Position numbers and translations under genes: made by a program. From contig CP119318.1 of NCBI GenBank assembly GCA_029203105.1, forward strand, positions 201,001-265,000: 64,000 bases of DNA, in the 5' to 3' direction. This DNA is from Candidatus Kaistia colombiensis (lineage in GTDB: Bacteria > Pseudomonadota > Alphaproteobacteria > Rhizobiales > Kaistiaceae). Positions 27,132-36,362 of this stretch are shown in pieces. Position 1 is the first letter of the stretch, and each line of letters starts with the position of its first letter. The notes under the pieces are model-generated. The model searched no databases. It was not told the DNA's origin and was given only the letters and a program-made list of their open reading frames with translations.

Positions 27132-27803
27132 ATGACCATCGACAGGACGAGGGGCTCCGCACCCCATGCCGGCCAGCGCATTCTCACCGGCGGCGCGCCG
27201 ATCGAGAAGGCGCGGGCCGCCGTCGTCATGCTGCATGGCCGCGGCGCGACGGCGGACGACATCATCGGCCTGGCCGAGCATCTCGGACAAACCGACGTCG
27301 CCTATTTCGCGCCGCAGGCGGCGGGCTATGCCTGGTATCCGCAGCGGTTCATGCAGCCGACGGCGCTGAACCAGCCCTATCTCGCCGCGGCGCTCGGCGT
27401 CGTCCACGACCTGGTCGACGACATCGTCGCGGCGGGGATCGCCCGCGAGCGGATCGTGCTGCTCGGCTTCTCGCAGGGCGCCTGCCTGGCGCTCGAGGCG
27501 GTGGCGCGCCGGCCCGGCCGCTATGGCGGGGCGGTCGGCCTCAGTGGCGGCCTCATCGGCGCCGAGAACGAGATCTGGAACGGGGCCGGTGATCTGGCGG
27601 GAACGCCGGTGCTGCTCGGCTGCGCCGAGCTTGACGGCCATATCCCGATCTCACGGGTCCAGGAAACCGCCGCCCGGTTCGAAAAGGCCGGGGCTATTGT
27701 GACCACGCGGATCTACCAGGGCTCCGCCCATGGCGTGAACGCCGACGAGATCGAGCTGACGACGGCGCTGCTTGCCGGCCTCGGCAGCCCGGCGGCTGCA
27801 TAA
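27132..27803 (+). CDS. mhqD: Alpha/beta-hydrolase, MhqD-like carboxylesterase
   Basis: A 223-residue alpha/beta-hydrolase of the phospholipase/carboxylesterase group. It has an HGRG oxyanion motif near residue 36, the nucleophile elbow GFSQG near residue 117, an Asp in AELDGHIP and the catalytic His in GSAHGVN. With the MhqO-like dioxygenase upstream it resembles the MhqO/MhqD pair that detoxifies quinones or catechols. A strong A-rich GGAA-like site precedes the ATG. A type A repeat follows. Confidence 0.85.
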   Translation: MTIDRTRGSAPHAGQRILTGGAPIEKARAAVVMLHGRGATADDIIGLAEHLGQTDVAYFAPQAAGYAWYPQRFMQPTALNQPYLAAALGVVHDLVDDIVAAGIARERIVLLGFSQGACLALEAVARRPGRYGGAVGLSGGLIGAENEIWNGAGDLAGTPVLLGCAELDGHIPISRVQETAARFEKAGAIVTTRIYQGSAHGVNADEIELTTALLAGLGSPAAA

Positions 27804-27869
27804 AGCGACCTGTCCAGGCGAAGCCGTGCCCCCAATCCCTTCCCATGAGTGGGACGGTTGGGGCCTTTC

Positions 27870-27993
27870 ACCTCTCCCTGAGGGAGAGGTCGACGCACGC
27901 AGTGCGGCGGGTGAGGGTTTACGGCCTCACCCGGATAGTTCCCTAAACCCTCACCCGGAGCTTCGCTCCGACCTCTCCCTCAGGGAGAGGTGA
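27870..27993. repeat. Palindromic intergenic repeat, type A, copy 2
   Basis: It has the same structure as 4667-4788: terminal CCTCTCCCTGAGGGAGAGG-type hairpins, GCGGCGGGTGAGGGTTTA inside, and the inverted TAAACCCTCACCC on the other arm. It sits between the convergent mhqD and SDR genes, where it may serve as a bidirectional terminator. Confidence 0.9.
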
Positions 27994-28022
27994 AGCCAGT
28001 CGTCTCCGCTGCAGCGAAGCAA

Positions 28023-28814
28023 TCAGCTCGGCGTCAGGCGAAAATCCTTGCTCTCCGGCAGGGTCTGGCCGCCATCGACGACGATGGTGGTGCCGGTGAT
28101 GTAGGCGGATTCGTCCGAAGCGAGGAACAGCGCCGCATTGGCGATGTCGTCCGGCGTGCCGAGCCGGCCGAGCGGGATCGAATCCTCCATACCCCTGATG
28201 AAGGCGGCGCTGCGGCCGGCCTTCATGCCCTCGGTCAGGATGTTGCCCGGCTCGATGCCGTTGACGGTGACGCCGTAGCCGGCGAATTCCAGCGCCGCCG
28301 ACTTGATGAAGCCGTTGATGCCGGCCTTCGACGCGGAATAGTGGCCGTGGCCCGGGCTGGTCACGCGCGGGCCGGTGATCGACGAGGTGAAGATCATCCG
28401 GCCATAGCCCTTGGCCTTCATCGCCGGCAGGGCGGCGCGCGCCACCAGGAAGGTGCCGCGCAGGTTGACGCCCAGCACCGCGTCCCATTCCTCCGGCTCG
28501 ATGTTCTCGATCAGCGTCCAGGGATAGATGCCGGCGTTCTGGACGACGACGTCGATGCCGCCGAAATGCGTCACCGCCTCCGCGACGGCGCGCTCGGCAT
28601 CCGCCTTCTTCGAAATGTCGGTCTCGATGAAACGGACGCGCTCCGGTCCGCCGAGCGCGGCGGCGAAGGCTTGGCCGGCCTCGACTTCGGTATCGGCGAT
28701 GACGACGCGCGCGCCCTCGGCGGCGAAGCGGGCGGCGATGGCGCCGCCGATGCCGCGCGCTCCACCCACGACAAGGGCGGAGCGGCCCGCGAGACGCTGG
28801 GACGAAATGCTCAT
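28023..28814 (-). CDS. SDR-family oxidoreductase (sugar operon)
   Basis: A 263-residue classical short-chain dehydrogenase. GGARGIG lies near residues 17-23, NAG in QNAGIYPW, and the catalytic set Ser (TSSITG), Tyr and Lys in HYSASKAG. The C-terminal ITGTTIVVDGGQTLPE is typical. Its start overlaps the stop of the permease by 1 bp, placing it last in the ROK-ATPase-binding protein-permease operon. It probably oxidises the imported sugar or polyol. Substrate unknown. Confidence 0.9.
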   Translation of the reverse strand: MSISSQRLAGRSALVVGGARGIGGAIAARFAAEGARVVIADTEVEAGQAFAAALGGPERVRFIETDISKKADAERAVAEAVTHFGGIDVVVQNAGIYPWTLIENIEPEEWDAVLGVNLRGTFLVARAALPAMKAKGYGRMIFTSSITGPRVTSPGHGHYSASKAGINGFIKSAALEFAGYGVTVNGIEPGNILTEGMKAGRSAAFIRGMEDSIPLGRLGTPDDIANAALFLASDESAYITGTTIVVDGGQTLPESKDFRLTPS

Positions 28815-29812
28815 CAGGCAAGCCTCTTTCTGATGTTGAGCTTGAAGGTATCGAGGAGCACCGCCACGAGGACCATGCCGCCCTGGATCAGCTGGGTGAA
28901 ATGCGCCGGCATGCCCATCAGATTGATCGCGGTCTGGATCGAGGCGAGCAGCAGCACGCCGGCATAGACGCCCGGCAGGCTGCCGACGCCGCCCTTGAGG
29001 CTGACGCCGCCGATGACAACGGCCGCGAAGGTCTGGAACAGCATGCCGACGCCGAGATTAGCGGTCGCGCCCGAGGTGCGGATCGCGAGCAGCCAGCCGG
29101 CAAGGCCGGCAATGGCGCCGGCGAGGACGAAGGTGATCGCCGTCAGCCTGTCGACCTTGATGCCGGCGCGATAGGCGGCGGTCGGGTTGCCGCCGATCAT
29201 CAGCAGATGGCGGCCGAACGGCGTGCGGTTCAGGATGAAGGCGAAGACGAGCGTCGCGATAATGGCGAACCAGGCCATCAGCGGAATCTGCAGGAAGCGC
29301 TCGATCGCGAGGAACCGGAGCTCCGACGGCAGCTCCTGCGCCGAGCGACCGCCCGACAGCGCCACGACCAGACCGCGCCCCCAGATGAAGGCGGCGAGCG
29401 TGACGATGAAGGAATTCATCTTCAGCCGGACGACGAAGAAGGCATTGCTGGCGCCCACCAGCGCCCCGACGGCGAGCGCGATCAGCAGCGAGATCGGCAC
29501 GACAAGCCAGGCCGGCGTGAAGCCGATGCCGAGGCCAACACCGGATTTGGCGAACAGGATGCCCACCACCATCGCGGCCAGCGCCATCACCGATTCGATG
29601 GAGAGGTCCATGTAGCCGGCGATGATCAAGAGCGACAGACCGATCGCCAGCGTGCCGACGAAGGTCGATTGCTCGACGATGTTGGCGAAGATGCCGATCT
29701 GGAAATAGTTCGGGATGGTCAGCGAGAACAGCGCCAGCACGGCGATGAGAATGAACCAGACGAGGTGATCGAGGACGAACTCGATTGCGGCCCTGCGGTT
29801 GGACGAGAGCAT
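28814..29812 (-). CDS. Sugar ABC transporter permease (CUT2 family)
   Basis: A 332-residue inner-membrane permease with ~9 hydrophobic segments. CUT2 motifs are IIAGYMDLSIESVMALAAM, VGASNAFFVVRLKMNSFIVTLA, FGRHLLMIGGNPTAAYRAGI and ASIQTAINLMGM near the end. It probably forms a homodimer, as this operon has only one permease and one single-domain ATPase. It lies 186 bp after the binding-protein gene across a stem-loop. Confidence 0.88.
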   Translation of the reverse strand: MLSSNRRAAIEFVLDHLVWFILIAVLALFSLTIPNYFQIGIFANIVEQSTFVGTLAIGLSLLIIAGYMDLSIESVMALAAMVVGILFAKSGVGLGIGFTPAWLVVPISLLIALAVGALVGASNAFFVVRLKMNSFIVTLAAFIWGRGLVVALSGGRSAQELPSELRFLAIERFLQIPLMAWFAIIATLVFAFILNRTPFGRHLLMIGGNPTAAYRAGIKVDRLTAITFVLAGAIAGLAGWLLAIRTSGATANLGVGMLFQTFAAVVIGGVSLKGGVGSLPGVYAGVLLLASIQTAINLMGMPAHFTQLIQGGMVLVAVLLDTFKLNIRKRLA

Positions 29813-29951
29813 GGAGCGGCTCCGGGGTTTTGCGATAGCGGACGGTCAGGGGCGCAGTCTCGGACGCGTCGGGCCTGGAGCGCGACGCGGGACCGGCAAG
29901 GGCGGATTCGCGCGGCCAGGCCGAAGCATCCGGCGTGGCGCGACGATGGCT

Positions 29952-29980
29952 GTCGCCCCGACCCTGCGGCCGGGGACGAC
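29952..29980 (-). terminator. Stem-loop after binding-protein gene
   Basis: GTCGCCCCG and CGGGGACGAC pair as a 9-bp stem with one bulged A and a 10-nt loop, ~20 bp after the stop of the binding-protein gene. No T-run follows. It is the counterpart of stem-loops at the same place in the other three import operons. Confidence 0.5.
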
Positions 29981-29998
29981 ATGTTGCAGTGCGTGCGC

Positions 29999-31045
29999 TT
30001 ACTCGACCGACTTTACCGGTGCATCCGGGGTCTTCATGTTGCCCCAGAACCGCGGATCGTCGACATTCGCCTTGGTGATCGCGGCGCCCGGGATCTTGAT
30101 GTTCGGACCCCAGCTTTCGTCCGTCACGACACCTTCGAGACCGAGCACGTCATAGGTGCCGGGCTTGATTGCCTGCTTGTTGACGATCTTGTCGGTGAAC
30201 ATGGCGAGCGCTGCCGCCTGGGCGAACAGCGGCTGCTCGACTTCGACCTGCTGCCAGCCCTTGCGGATCAGGTCGAGACCGACCGGCGCGCCGTTCGACG
30301 ACACCAGCATGACGTCGCCCGGCTTCTTGCCGGCGGCTTCCAGCGAAGCCACGGCGGCGACCGAGAGATGCGCCGCGTGGACGAAGATCAGGTCGATGTC
30401 GGGATTGGCGAGAAGCTGGTCGGCGACGATCGAACCGGCGTTCGAGGCCTCCCACTGCATGGCCGGCTTGGAGATGATGCTGACGTCCGGAAACGCCTTC
30501 ATCTTCTCTTCAAAACCCTTCTGGATGTCGAGCGTGTAGGGATCGCCGGGGTCGCCGAGGACCTGCAGCACCTTGCCCTTGACCGAGCCGTTCTTCTCCT
30601 TGAGCAGGCGCTCGACTTCACCGGCCGCGACATGGCCGATCTCGACCGTGCCGGCGACCGAGGTCAGATCGCTCTTGGTCGAGGTGATCTGGCGGTCGAA
30701 CTCCATCACCGGGATGCCGGCGGCGCGCGCCGCTTCGATCTGCGGCTTCAGCGCGTTGAAATCGACGGCGGCAAGGACGATCGCCGAGGGCTTCAGAGCG
30801 ATGACGTCATTCATCTGGCCCTGCTGGACGTCGGTCTTGTTGTCGGCGTTGAGCGCGACGGTCTCGTAGCCGACATCCTTCATGAACTTGGTGATCGCCG
30901 TCACCGAGCCGGTCTGGAATTCGTCCAGCAAGGTCGGCACGAGATAGTAGACCTTGCCCTTGTCCGCGGCCCAGGCCGCCGGGGTCAGGAAGGTTGCGGC
31001 GCCGAGCACGACGGCTCCCGCCAGAACACCCATCAGTCGTTTCAT
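29999..31045 (-). CDS. Sugar ABC transporter substrate-binding protein
   Basis: A 348-residue periplasmic binding protein of the ribose-binding fold with signal peptide (MKRLMGVLAGAVVLGAATF, cleavage near AWA-ADK). Core motifs are YLVPTLLDEFQTGSVTAI, ALKPSAIVLAAVDFNALKP, IPVMEFDRQI and LQVLGDPGDPYTLDIQKGF. AAGGGAA lies 8 nt before the ATG. The operon contains an ROK regulator and an SDR, so a sugar or polyol is likely. The exact ligand cannot be read. Confidence 0.88.
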   Translation of the reverse strand: MKRLMGVLAGAVVLGAATFLTPAAWAADKGKVYYLVPTLLDEFQTGSVTAITKFMKDVGYETVALNADNKTDVQQGQMNDVIALKPSAIVLAAVDFNALKPQIEAARAAGIPVMEFDRQITSTKSDLTSVAGTVEIGHVAAGEVERLLKEKNGSVKGKVLQVLGDPGDPYTLDIQKGFEEKMKAFPDVSIISKPAMQWEASNAGSIVADQLLANPDIDLIFVHAAHLSVAAVASLEAAGKKPGDVMLVSSNGAPVGLDLIRKGWQQVEVEQPLFAQAAALAMFTDKIVNKQAIKPGTYDVLGLEGVVTDESWGPNIKIPGAAITKANVDDPRFWGNMKTPDAPVKSVE

Positions 31046-31107
31046 CTTGCTGTTCCCTTCGCTCTTGTCGTTCAGTCTGGAGGTTCGGATGAGCTGTTCA
31101 GCCAGCC

Positions 31108-31911
31108 CTATCCCGCGTGCTGGGCTTGACCGTTGTTCTGGTCTGCAGTCCGCGCGCGGCCGCCCAATGCCTCGCCGGTAATCAGTTGCACGATCTCGTC
31201 CGGCGACGTTTCCTGCCGCCGCACGTCGCCCGCCACCTTGCCCTGCCGGATGACGACCATGCGGTCGGCGACCTGGAAGGCCTGGCTCATGATGTGGGTG
31301 ATGAAGACGACGCCGATGCCCTGGTCGGCGATGCGCCGGATCAGTTCCAGGCCGCGCCGGGTCTGCTCGACGCCGAGCGCCGCGAACGGCTCGTCCAGCA
31401 GCACCAGCTTGCCGCCCCAATGGACGAAGCGGTTCAGCTCGATCGCCTGGCGCTGGCCTCCGGAGAGGTGCTCGACATTGGTCCGGAGCGACGGGATCTT
31501 GGTGCCGGCGGCCGCCATTGCCTTGGCGACGACGTCCTCCATCGCCTTTTCCTGCAGGACCGGAACGCCGAAATACTTCTTCACGATCTCGCGGCCCATG
31601 AAGAAATTGGCCACGACGTCGACATTGGTGCAGAGCGACAGGTCCTGGTAGACCGTCTCGATGCCAGCCGCCTTGCCGTCGGCGGGCGAGGTGAAATGGC
31701 GTTCGGCGCCATCATAGACGACCTTGCCGGAGCTCGGCTCCAGACCGCCCGAAATGATCTTCACCAGCGTCGACTTGCCGGCGCCATTGTCGCCGAGCAG
31801 CGCCACGACTTCGCCGCGCCCGATTTCGAAGCTGATGTCGCGCAGCGCCTGGATCGCGCCGAAGCTTTTGGAAATATTCTCGAGCCGCAGGAGCGGGGCT
31901 TCGGTGGTCAT
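31108..31911 (-). CDS. Sugar ABC transporter ATP-binding protein (single domain)
   Basis: A 267-residue ATPase with Walker A GDNGAGKST, signature LSGGQRQAIEL, Walker B KLVLLDEPFAALG and an H-loop in VVFITHI. Only one nucleotide-binding domain is present, unlike the two-domain ATPases of the other CUT2 operons here. This is the short FrcA-like type. ATG overlaps the ROK stop in ATGA fashion. The second domain is absent by family type rather than truncation, since the C-terminus ends cleanly. Confidence 0.88.
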   Translation of the reverse strand: MTTEAPLLRLENISKSFGAIQALRDISFEIGRGEVVALLGDNGAGKSTLVKIISGGLEPSSGKVVYDGAERHFTSPADGKAAGIETVYQDLSLCTNVDVVANFFMGREIVKKYFGVPVLQEKAMEDVVAKAMAAAGTKIPSLRTNVEHLSGGQRQAIELNRFVHWGGKLVLLDEPFAALGVEQTRRGLELIRRIADQGIGVVFITHIMSQAFQVADRMVVIRQGKVAGDVRRQETSPDEIVQLITGEALGGRARTADQNNGQAQHAG

Positions 31912-33140
31912 GCAGCTACCTCTTTTTTGGTCAGGCCGGCCATGATCGGATCGCGCTCAGTCCGCTCCTCCTCGCCGGCGAAGAGGAGGCCAAATCGGGG
32001 CGACAGCACACCGGAAATCGCCAGCGCCGCGGCGCCGCGCAGCACCGCGTCCTGGCCGTCGCTCGACAGCATCAGGCGGGGCGTGGTCCGGCCGTTTCGT
32101 TCGGCGACCGAGTGCATCAGCGGCTGGGTCGCCCCCAGCAACCGATCAAGCAGCGCATCGGAGGCGAGGCCACCGATGACGATGGTCTCGGGATCATAAA
32201 GGTTCTCGATCGTCGCAATGGCCGAGTTCAGCACGGGCGCGGCCTCCTCGAGCCAGGCGTCAATGACGACGGGGTGATCCGTCAACGCCGCCTCGATCGT
32301 CGCCTTCGGATCGACGGCCTTGAGACGCCGGTCGAGCGCGTCACGCGAGACATAGCGCTCCAGGCAGCCGCGGTTACCGCAGGGACACGGATCGCCGCCG
32401 GGAACCAGCGGCAGATGACCGATCTCGCCGGCATTGCCATGGGCACCGCGAAGCACCATGCCGTCATGGACGGCCGCCCCGCCGAGTCCGACGCCGAAAT
32501 AGATGTAGTAGAAGCTGCGGAACTCCCGACCCGCGCCGTAGAGCCGCTCGCCCAACGCCACGGCGCCCAGCTCGGCCCCGGCGAAGACGGGCAAGATCTG
32601 GGTTTCGGCCAGACGGTCGTGGACGTTCACGCCCTTCCAGCCCTGCAGCGTCGTCGGCCCCACGAAGCTCATGGAATCGACGTCGCTCGGTCCCGGCATC
32701 GCAACGCCGATGCCCAGCATCCGACCTTCCGGTCGCAACGCCTGCATCTCGGCGATCAGGCCTTCGAACACCGGGAAGGTTGCTTCCGGCGACACGCGCG
32801 CCATCGGATGATGCCGGGTGCCGACGATCTTGCCGGCCAGGTTGACCAGCGCCGCCGAAACGCCGATCGGCGTCACATGCAGCCCGATGGCAAAGCCGCC
32901 TTCCGGGTTGAGCGTCAGGTTGGTGCGCGGCAGGCCCCTGCCCTTCGGCGCCTCTCGGACGCCCATGACGAAGCCCTGCAGTTCCAGTTCGCGAATGATG
33001 GTGGAGACGGTCTGGACGGTGAGGCCGACCTTGCTGGCGATCTCGCCACGGGCAATCGGCGCCTCCAGCCGGATCGTCTCGAGGACGATGCGCCGGTTGT
33101 AGGGTCGCCCAAACTCCTGGTTTGTGCCGCGCAGAGCCAT
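31908..33140 (-). CDS. ROK-family transcriptional regulator
   Basis: A 410-residue repressor/sugar-kinase-fold protein. The N-terminal winged helix lies at residues ~15-75 (APIARGEIASKVGLTVQTVSTIIREL). The ROK domain has the glycine-rich VGLGGAAVHDG and the zinc motif CPCGNRGCLE, which mark DNA-binding ROK proteins such as XylR/NagC. GGGAGGATCG precedes the ATG. It is the first gene of the operon it presumably controls, with the imported sugar as inducer. Confidence 0.92.
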   Translation of the reverse strand: MALRGTNQEFGRPYNRRIVLETIRLEAPIARGEIASKVGLTVQTVSTIIRELELQGFVMGVREAPKGRGLPRTNLTLNPEGGFAIGLHVTPIGVSAALVNLAGKIVGTRHHPMARVSPEATFPVFEGLIAEMQALRPEGRMLGIGVAMPGPSDVDSMSFVGPTTLQGWKGVNVHDRLAETQILPVFAGAELGAVALGERLYGAGREFRSFYYIYFGVGLGGAAVHDGMVLRGAHGNAGEIGHLPLVPGGDPCPCGNRGCLERYVSRDALDRRLKAVDPKATIEAALTDHPVVIDAWLEEAAPVLNSAIATIENLYDPETIVIGGLASDALLDRLLGATQPLMHSVAERNGRTTPRLMLSSDGQDAVLRGAAALAISGVLSPRFGLLFAGEEERTERDPIMAGLTKKEVAA

Positions 33141-33164
33141 CGATCCTCCCGTCCCGATACCCCT

Positions 33165-33192
33165 ACGTTAGACGGGCGATTTATTAAGTCAA
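33165..33192 (-). promoter_or_regulatory. Candidate promoter of the ROK operon
   Basis: On the minus strand TTGACT (33192-33187) is followed after 16 bp by TAACGT (33170-33165), about 25 bp before the ROK start. The surrounding TTAATAAATC is AT-rich in otherwise GC-rich DNA and could hold an ROK operator. Weak -10 match. Confidence 0.35.
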
Positions 33193-33442
33193 ATGGATTT
33201 CTAGATTGACCCGACCGACCTGAAACGGTGTCGCCGGATCGGCGCGCAACCGGTGTGAAACAGCGGGAAAAGCCGGTGGACCGGCTGTGACCCGCCTGCG
33301 GCCTGCCTGTGGACAAGCCGCGGCGAAGCGGGGGATAAGCCTGTGCGCAGACGGTGCGTAAGCGCGGCAAAAGCTTGTGGAAAGCCTGGGCAAGAACAGT
33401 GCATTGCCGGTGGATGGCGGCGGCCGGCGGCGCGACATCCAG
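33193..33442. other. Non-coding region with clustered DnaA-box-like motifs
   Basis: No convincing gene occurs here. Between about 33290 and 33420 the plus strand carries repeated near matches to TGTGGATAA: TGTGGACAA, GGGGATAAG and TGTGGAAAG, plus GTGGACC and GTGGATGG. Each deviates from the DnaA box at one or two positions. Function is unproven. Confidence 0.35.
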
Positions 33443-33469
33443 CCGGCGCGGCGGCTCTGGCCGCGCCGG
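33443..33469. terminator. GC-rich stem-loop after DUF3830 gene
   Basis: CCGGCGCGGC (33443-33452) and GCCGCGCCGG (33460-33469) form a perfect 10-bp stem with a 7-nt loop, 23 bp after the DUF3830 stop on the minus strand. No T-run is present. Confidence 0.55.
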
Positions 33470-33491
33470 GAAGTGGTTCGGATCCGGCGGC

Positions 33492-33908
33492 TCAGTCGGC
33501 CAGTTCGAAGACGATGTCCTGCGCGCCCTTCCAGAGGGTCAGCTTGCCGAGCGCGACGAGGTTCTCGCGGCCTTCGGTGATCGTCAGGAAATGGTTGCCC
33601 GAGAGCTGGCCGACCTTCGACGAGAAGTCGACGCCGCCATAGGCGAGCAGGATCTCGGTCTCGCTGACGCCGCCGGGATAGAGGATGACCTCGCCGGGAG
33701 CCGGATGGCTGGTGTTGTTCTCGAAGCCGAGGCCGAGATCGAGATCGCCGAGCGGGATCCAGCAGCCCTCGCCGCTCCAGCGCACATGGATGATCTTCTC
33801 GCGATAGGGCAGCAGCGACTTGAAGACCGCGCAGGTCTTCGGCGCCAGCTCTTCCTCGAGCTTGCCGTAGAAGGTGAACGGGCCGGCGGTGATTTTCAGC
33901 TTGGTCAT
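33492..33908 (-). CDS. DUF3830 family protein (cyclophilin-like fold)
   Basis: A 138-residue protein matching DUF3830, a cyclophilin-like beta-barrel family. Motifs are LEEELAPKTCAVFKSLLPY, HVRWSGEGCWIPLGD, ENNTSHPAPGEVILYPGG and NHFLTITEG. The function is not known; members often occur near transport or amidohydrolase genes. No partner gene is adjacent here, so the context is uninformative. Confidence 0.8.
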   Translation of the reverse strand: MTKLKITAGPFTFYGKLEEELAPKTCAVFKSLLPYREKIIHVRWSGEGCWIPLGDLDLGLGFENNTSHPAPGEVILYPGGVSETEILLAYGGVDFSSKVGQLSGNHFLTITEGRENLVALGKLTLWKGAQDIVFELAD

Positions 33909-34068
33909 TCGATCGCGTCTTTCTCGCTTCGCGCAGATTCAATTCGTCGGCGGTCGCCGCGTTATCACACTGACGTGATGGCCGGCCGCTCGCAACAGGT
34001 CCGGCAGACGGGAACGATCGCCACGACCCGCCGTTTGTCGGGAATTGTCACCTAGCATGAGGTTCGAC

Positions 34069-34539
34069 ATGTCCGCTTCCCTGAAAATCGTCATAGCAGC
34101 TTCAACGCTGGCCGCCATTTCCGCGCTGGGGATCGGCACGGCTTCCGCCGCCACCCGGACCGGAACGCTCGACTGCCGGGTCGCGCCCGGCGTCGGCTTC
34201 ATCGTGGGATCCAGCAAGTCGCTCAATTGCACCTTCAATTCCAAGCGTGGCATCGAGCACTACACCGGCAAGATCAACAAGCTCGGCCTCGACGTCGGCA
34301 TCACGACGGGCGGGCAGATCGTCTGGGCGGTGCTGGAGCGCTCCAAACGGCACGGGGATCTCAGCGGTACCTATGCCGGAGCCACGGCGGAAGCCACGGC
34401 GGGAGTCGGGCTCGGCGCCAACGTCCTGGTCGGCGGCGGCAATAGCGGCATCTCGCTGCAACCGCTCTCCATTTCCGGACAGAAGGGGCTGGACCTCGCT
34501 GCCGGCATCGGCTCGGTGACGCTGACGCGGATCCGGTAG
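34069..34539 (+). CDS. DUF992 domain secreted protein
   Basis: A 156-residue exported protein. The signal peptide covers residues 1-26 (IVIAASTLAAISALG, then ASA-ATR). The mature part matches DUF992, common in Hyphomicrobiales: GTLDCRVAPGVGFIVGSSKSLNC, with a conserved Cys pair, and GADVLVGG-like ATAGVGLGANVLVGGGNSGISLQP. Function unknown, presumably periplasmic. ATG at 34069 is preferred because GAGG lies 6 nt upstream; ATG 34057 and TTG 34045 are in-frame alternatives. Confidence 0.8.
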   Translation: MSASLKIVIAASTLAAISALGIGTASAATRTGTLDCRVAPGVGFIVGSSKSLNCTFNSKRGIEHYTGKINKLGLDVGITTGGQIVWAVLERSKRHGDLSGTYAGATAEATAGVGLGANVLVGGGNSGISLQPLSISGQKGLDLAAGIGSVTLTRIR

Positions 34540-34700
34540 TCCGGCCCGATCGCGACATCCCGGCGCTAGCCAACCCGCCTCATTTAGGGGATGGTCAATA
34601 GAATTGCCCTAGGGTGAGAACGCTGCTGCTTTGGGACGGGTCAACAAAGCGGTCACCTCAGGCTTTGGCCCTCCCCGATTTAAGCGGGTTAGATGGACCT

Positions 34701-36179
34701 ATGCAGAGTGAGCCGAACACGGACGGCAAGATGTTCGACATCGCGCCGGTTTCGCTATGGGAAGAGGACTATAGCGGGCTGAAGGCGCTCTTCGAAGAGT
34801 GGCGGCAAGCCGGTGTCGCCGATCTCGGCGCCTATCTGCGCGAAGATCTCTCGCGCGTCAAAACCTGCTCCAGCCGCCTGCGCGTGCTCAGGGTCAACCA
34901 GAAGACGCTGACACTTCTCGAGGCCGACAGTCTCGAGCACCTCGTCGTCAATCTCGGCCGTGTGTTTCGCGACGACATGCTGCATGCGCATGTCGACGAA
35001 CTCGTGCAGCTCTGGAACGGCGACACCGAGTTCACCAGCCATACCGTCAACTACACGCTGCGCGGCAAGCGCCTCGACATCCAGCTCAAGGGCACGATCG
35101 TGCCAGGCTACGAGACGGAATGGGAGCGCGTGCTGGTGGCGATCGAGGACGTGACCGAGCGCGAAACCGCGCGCCGCGGCCTCGCCACCAGCGAGCAATA
35201 TGCCCGCGGCCTGTTCCATCATTCGCCGGTTTCGCTCTGGGTCGAGGATTTCTCCAGCGTCAAGCGGCTGATCGACGACATTCGGCTGAAGGGGATCATC
35301 GACTTTCGGGTCTTCACCGACGTGCATCCCGAATTCGTCACGCGCTGCATGAGCGAAATCCGGGTCATCGACGTCAACCACCACACGCTGCAGCTCTTCG
35401 GCGCACCGGATCTCGATACCCTGCTCCTGCGTCTCGGCGACATTTTCCGCGACGGAATGAACCGGCCCTTCCGCGAGCAGCTGGTCGATCTATGGGACGG
35501 CAAGTTGTTCCAGCAACGGGAAGTGCTCAATTACGCGACCGACGGCAAGGAATTGCACCTGCACATGCAGTTCTCCGTCCTGCCCGGCCATGAACATGAC
35601 TGGTCGCTGGTCCAGGTCGCGCTGACCGACATCACCGCCCGCAAGGCGGCCGAGGCCTATCTCGAATTCCTCGGCAAGCACGACGTGCTCACCAAGCTCT
35701 ACAACCGCTCCTTCTTCGTCGACGAGTTGAACCGCCTGCGCCGCAACGGACCGGCGCCCGTCTCGATCATCATCGTCGATCTGAACGGCCTGAAGGCGGC
35801 CAACGACCAATGGGGCCACGCCGCCGGCGACGAGCTGCTGCGGCGGGCGGGCGAGGTCCTGAGCAAGCTGGTCACGACGCCCGCCCATGCCGCGCGGATC
35901 GGCGGCGACGAGTTCGCCGTCCTGCTGCCGGGCACCGACGAGGCCGGCGCCGAGCAGACGATCGAGGACATTCGCCGCCTCGTCGATCTCAACAACCAGT
36001 ATTATTCCGCCACCAATCTGAGCCTGTCGATCGGGGCGGCAACGAGCACGCCGGACGAATTGCTGGAAGACGTGGTGAAGCGCGCAGACGCGCGGATGTA
36101 TCAGGAAAAGCACCGCTATTACGGGCTGACGCCGCTGGAAAGCCGCCGCGCGGCGGTGCGCGCCGACGCCGACGCCTAG
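34701..36179 (+). CDS. Diguanylate cyclase with two tandem PAS-like sensor modules
   Basis: A protein of ~492 residues with two sensory modules of ~140 residues that clearly derive from a duplication: APVSLWEEDYSGLKALF... and SPVSLWVEDFSSVKRLI..., each with an RVLRVN/RVIDVN core and ending in a VTERE/ITARK linker. A GGDEF domain follows, with an intact GGDEF at ~401-405 and LTKLYNRSFF. It should make c-di-GMP from GTP. No RxxD inhibitory site is seen at the expected place. There is no membrane helix, so it is a cytosolic sensor. The start is uncertain: GTG 34614 would add 29 residues. Confidence 0.85.
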   Translation: MQSEPNTDGKMFDIAPVSLWEEDYSGLKALFEEWRQAGVADLGAYLREDLSRVKTCSSRLRVLRVNQKTLTLLEADSLEHLVVNLGRVFRDDMLHAHVDELVQLWNGDTEFTSHTVNYTLRGKRLDIQLKGTIVPGYETEWERVLVAIEDVTERETARRGLATSEQYARGLFHHSPVSLWVEDFSSVKRLIDDIRLKGIIDFRVFTDVHPEFVTRCMSEIRVIDVNHHTLQLFGAPDLDTLLLRLGDIFRDGMNRPFREQLVDLWDGKLFQQREVLNYATDGKELHLHMQFSVLPGHEHDWSLVQVALTDITARKAAEAYLEFLGKHDVLTKLYNRSFFVDELNRLRRNGPAPVSIIIVDLNGLKAANDQWGHAAGDELLRRAGEVLSKLVTTPAHAARIGGDEFAVLLPGTDEAGAEQTIEDIRRLVDLNNQYYSATNLSLSIGAATSTPDELLEDVVKRADARMYQEKHRYYGLTPLESRRAAVRADADA

Positions 36180-36362
36180 GGGCCGCCTCCATCGGGGTGG
36201 GCAGCCGGGTCGAATAGCGCCTTCTGGTTGTGAAAAAGCGCCGCAGGATGATCCTAGTCGTCGCGGTGAGGCCTTCTAGACCTATACGATCATGCCGACG
36301 GACCGCGCCGATTCCATGCGGGCGCCGTTCCGTCCGATGACCGTGCATATCGAGGAAGCGAA

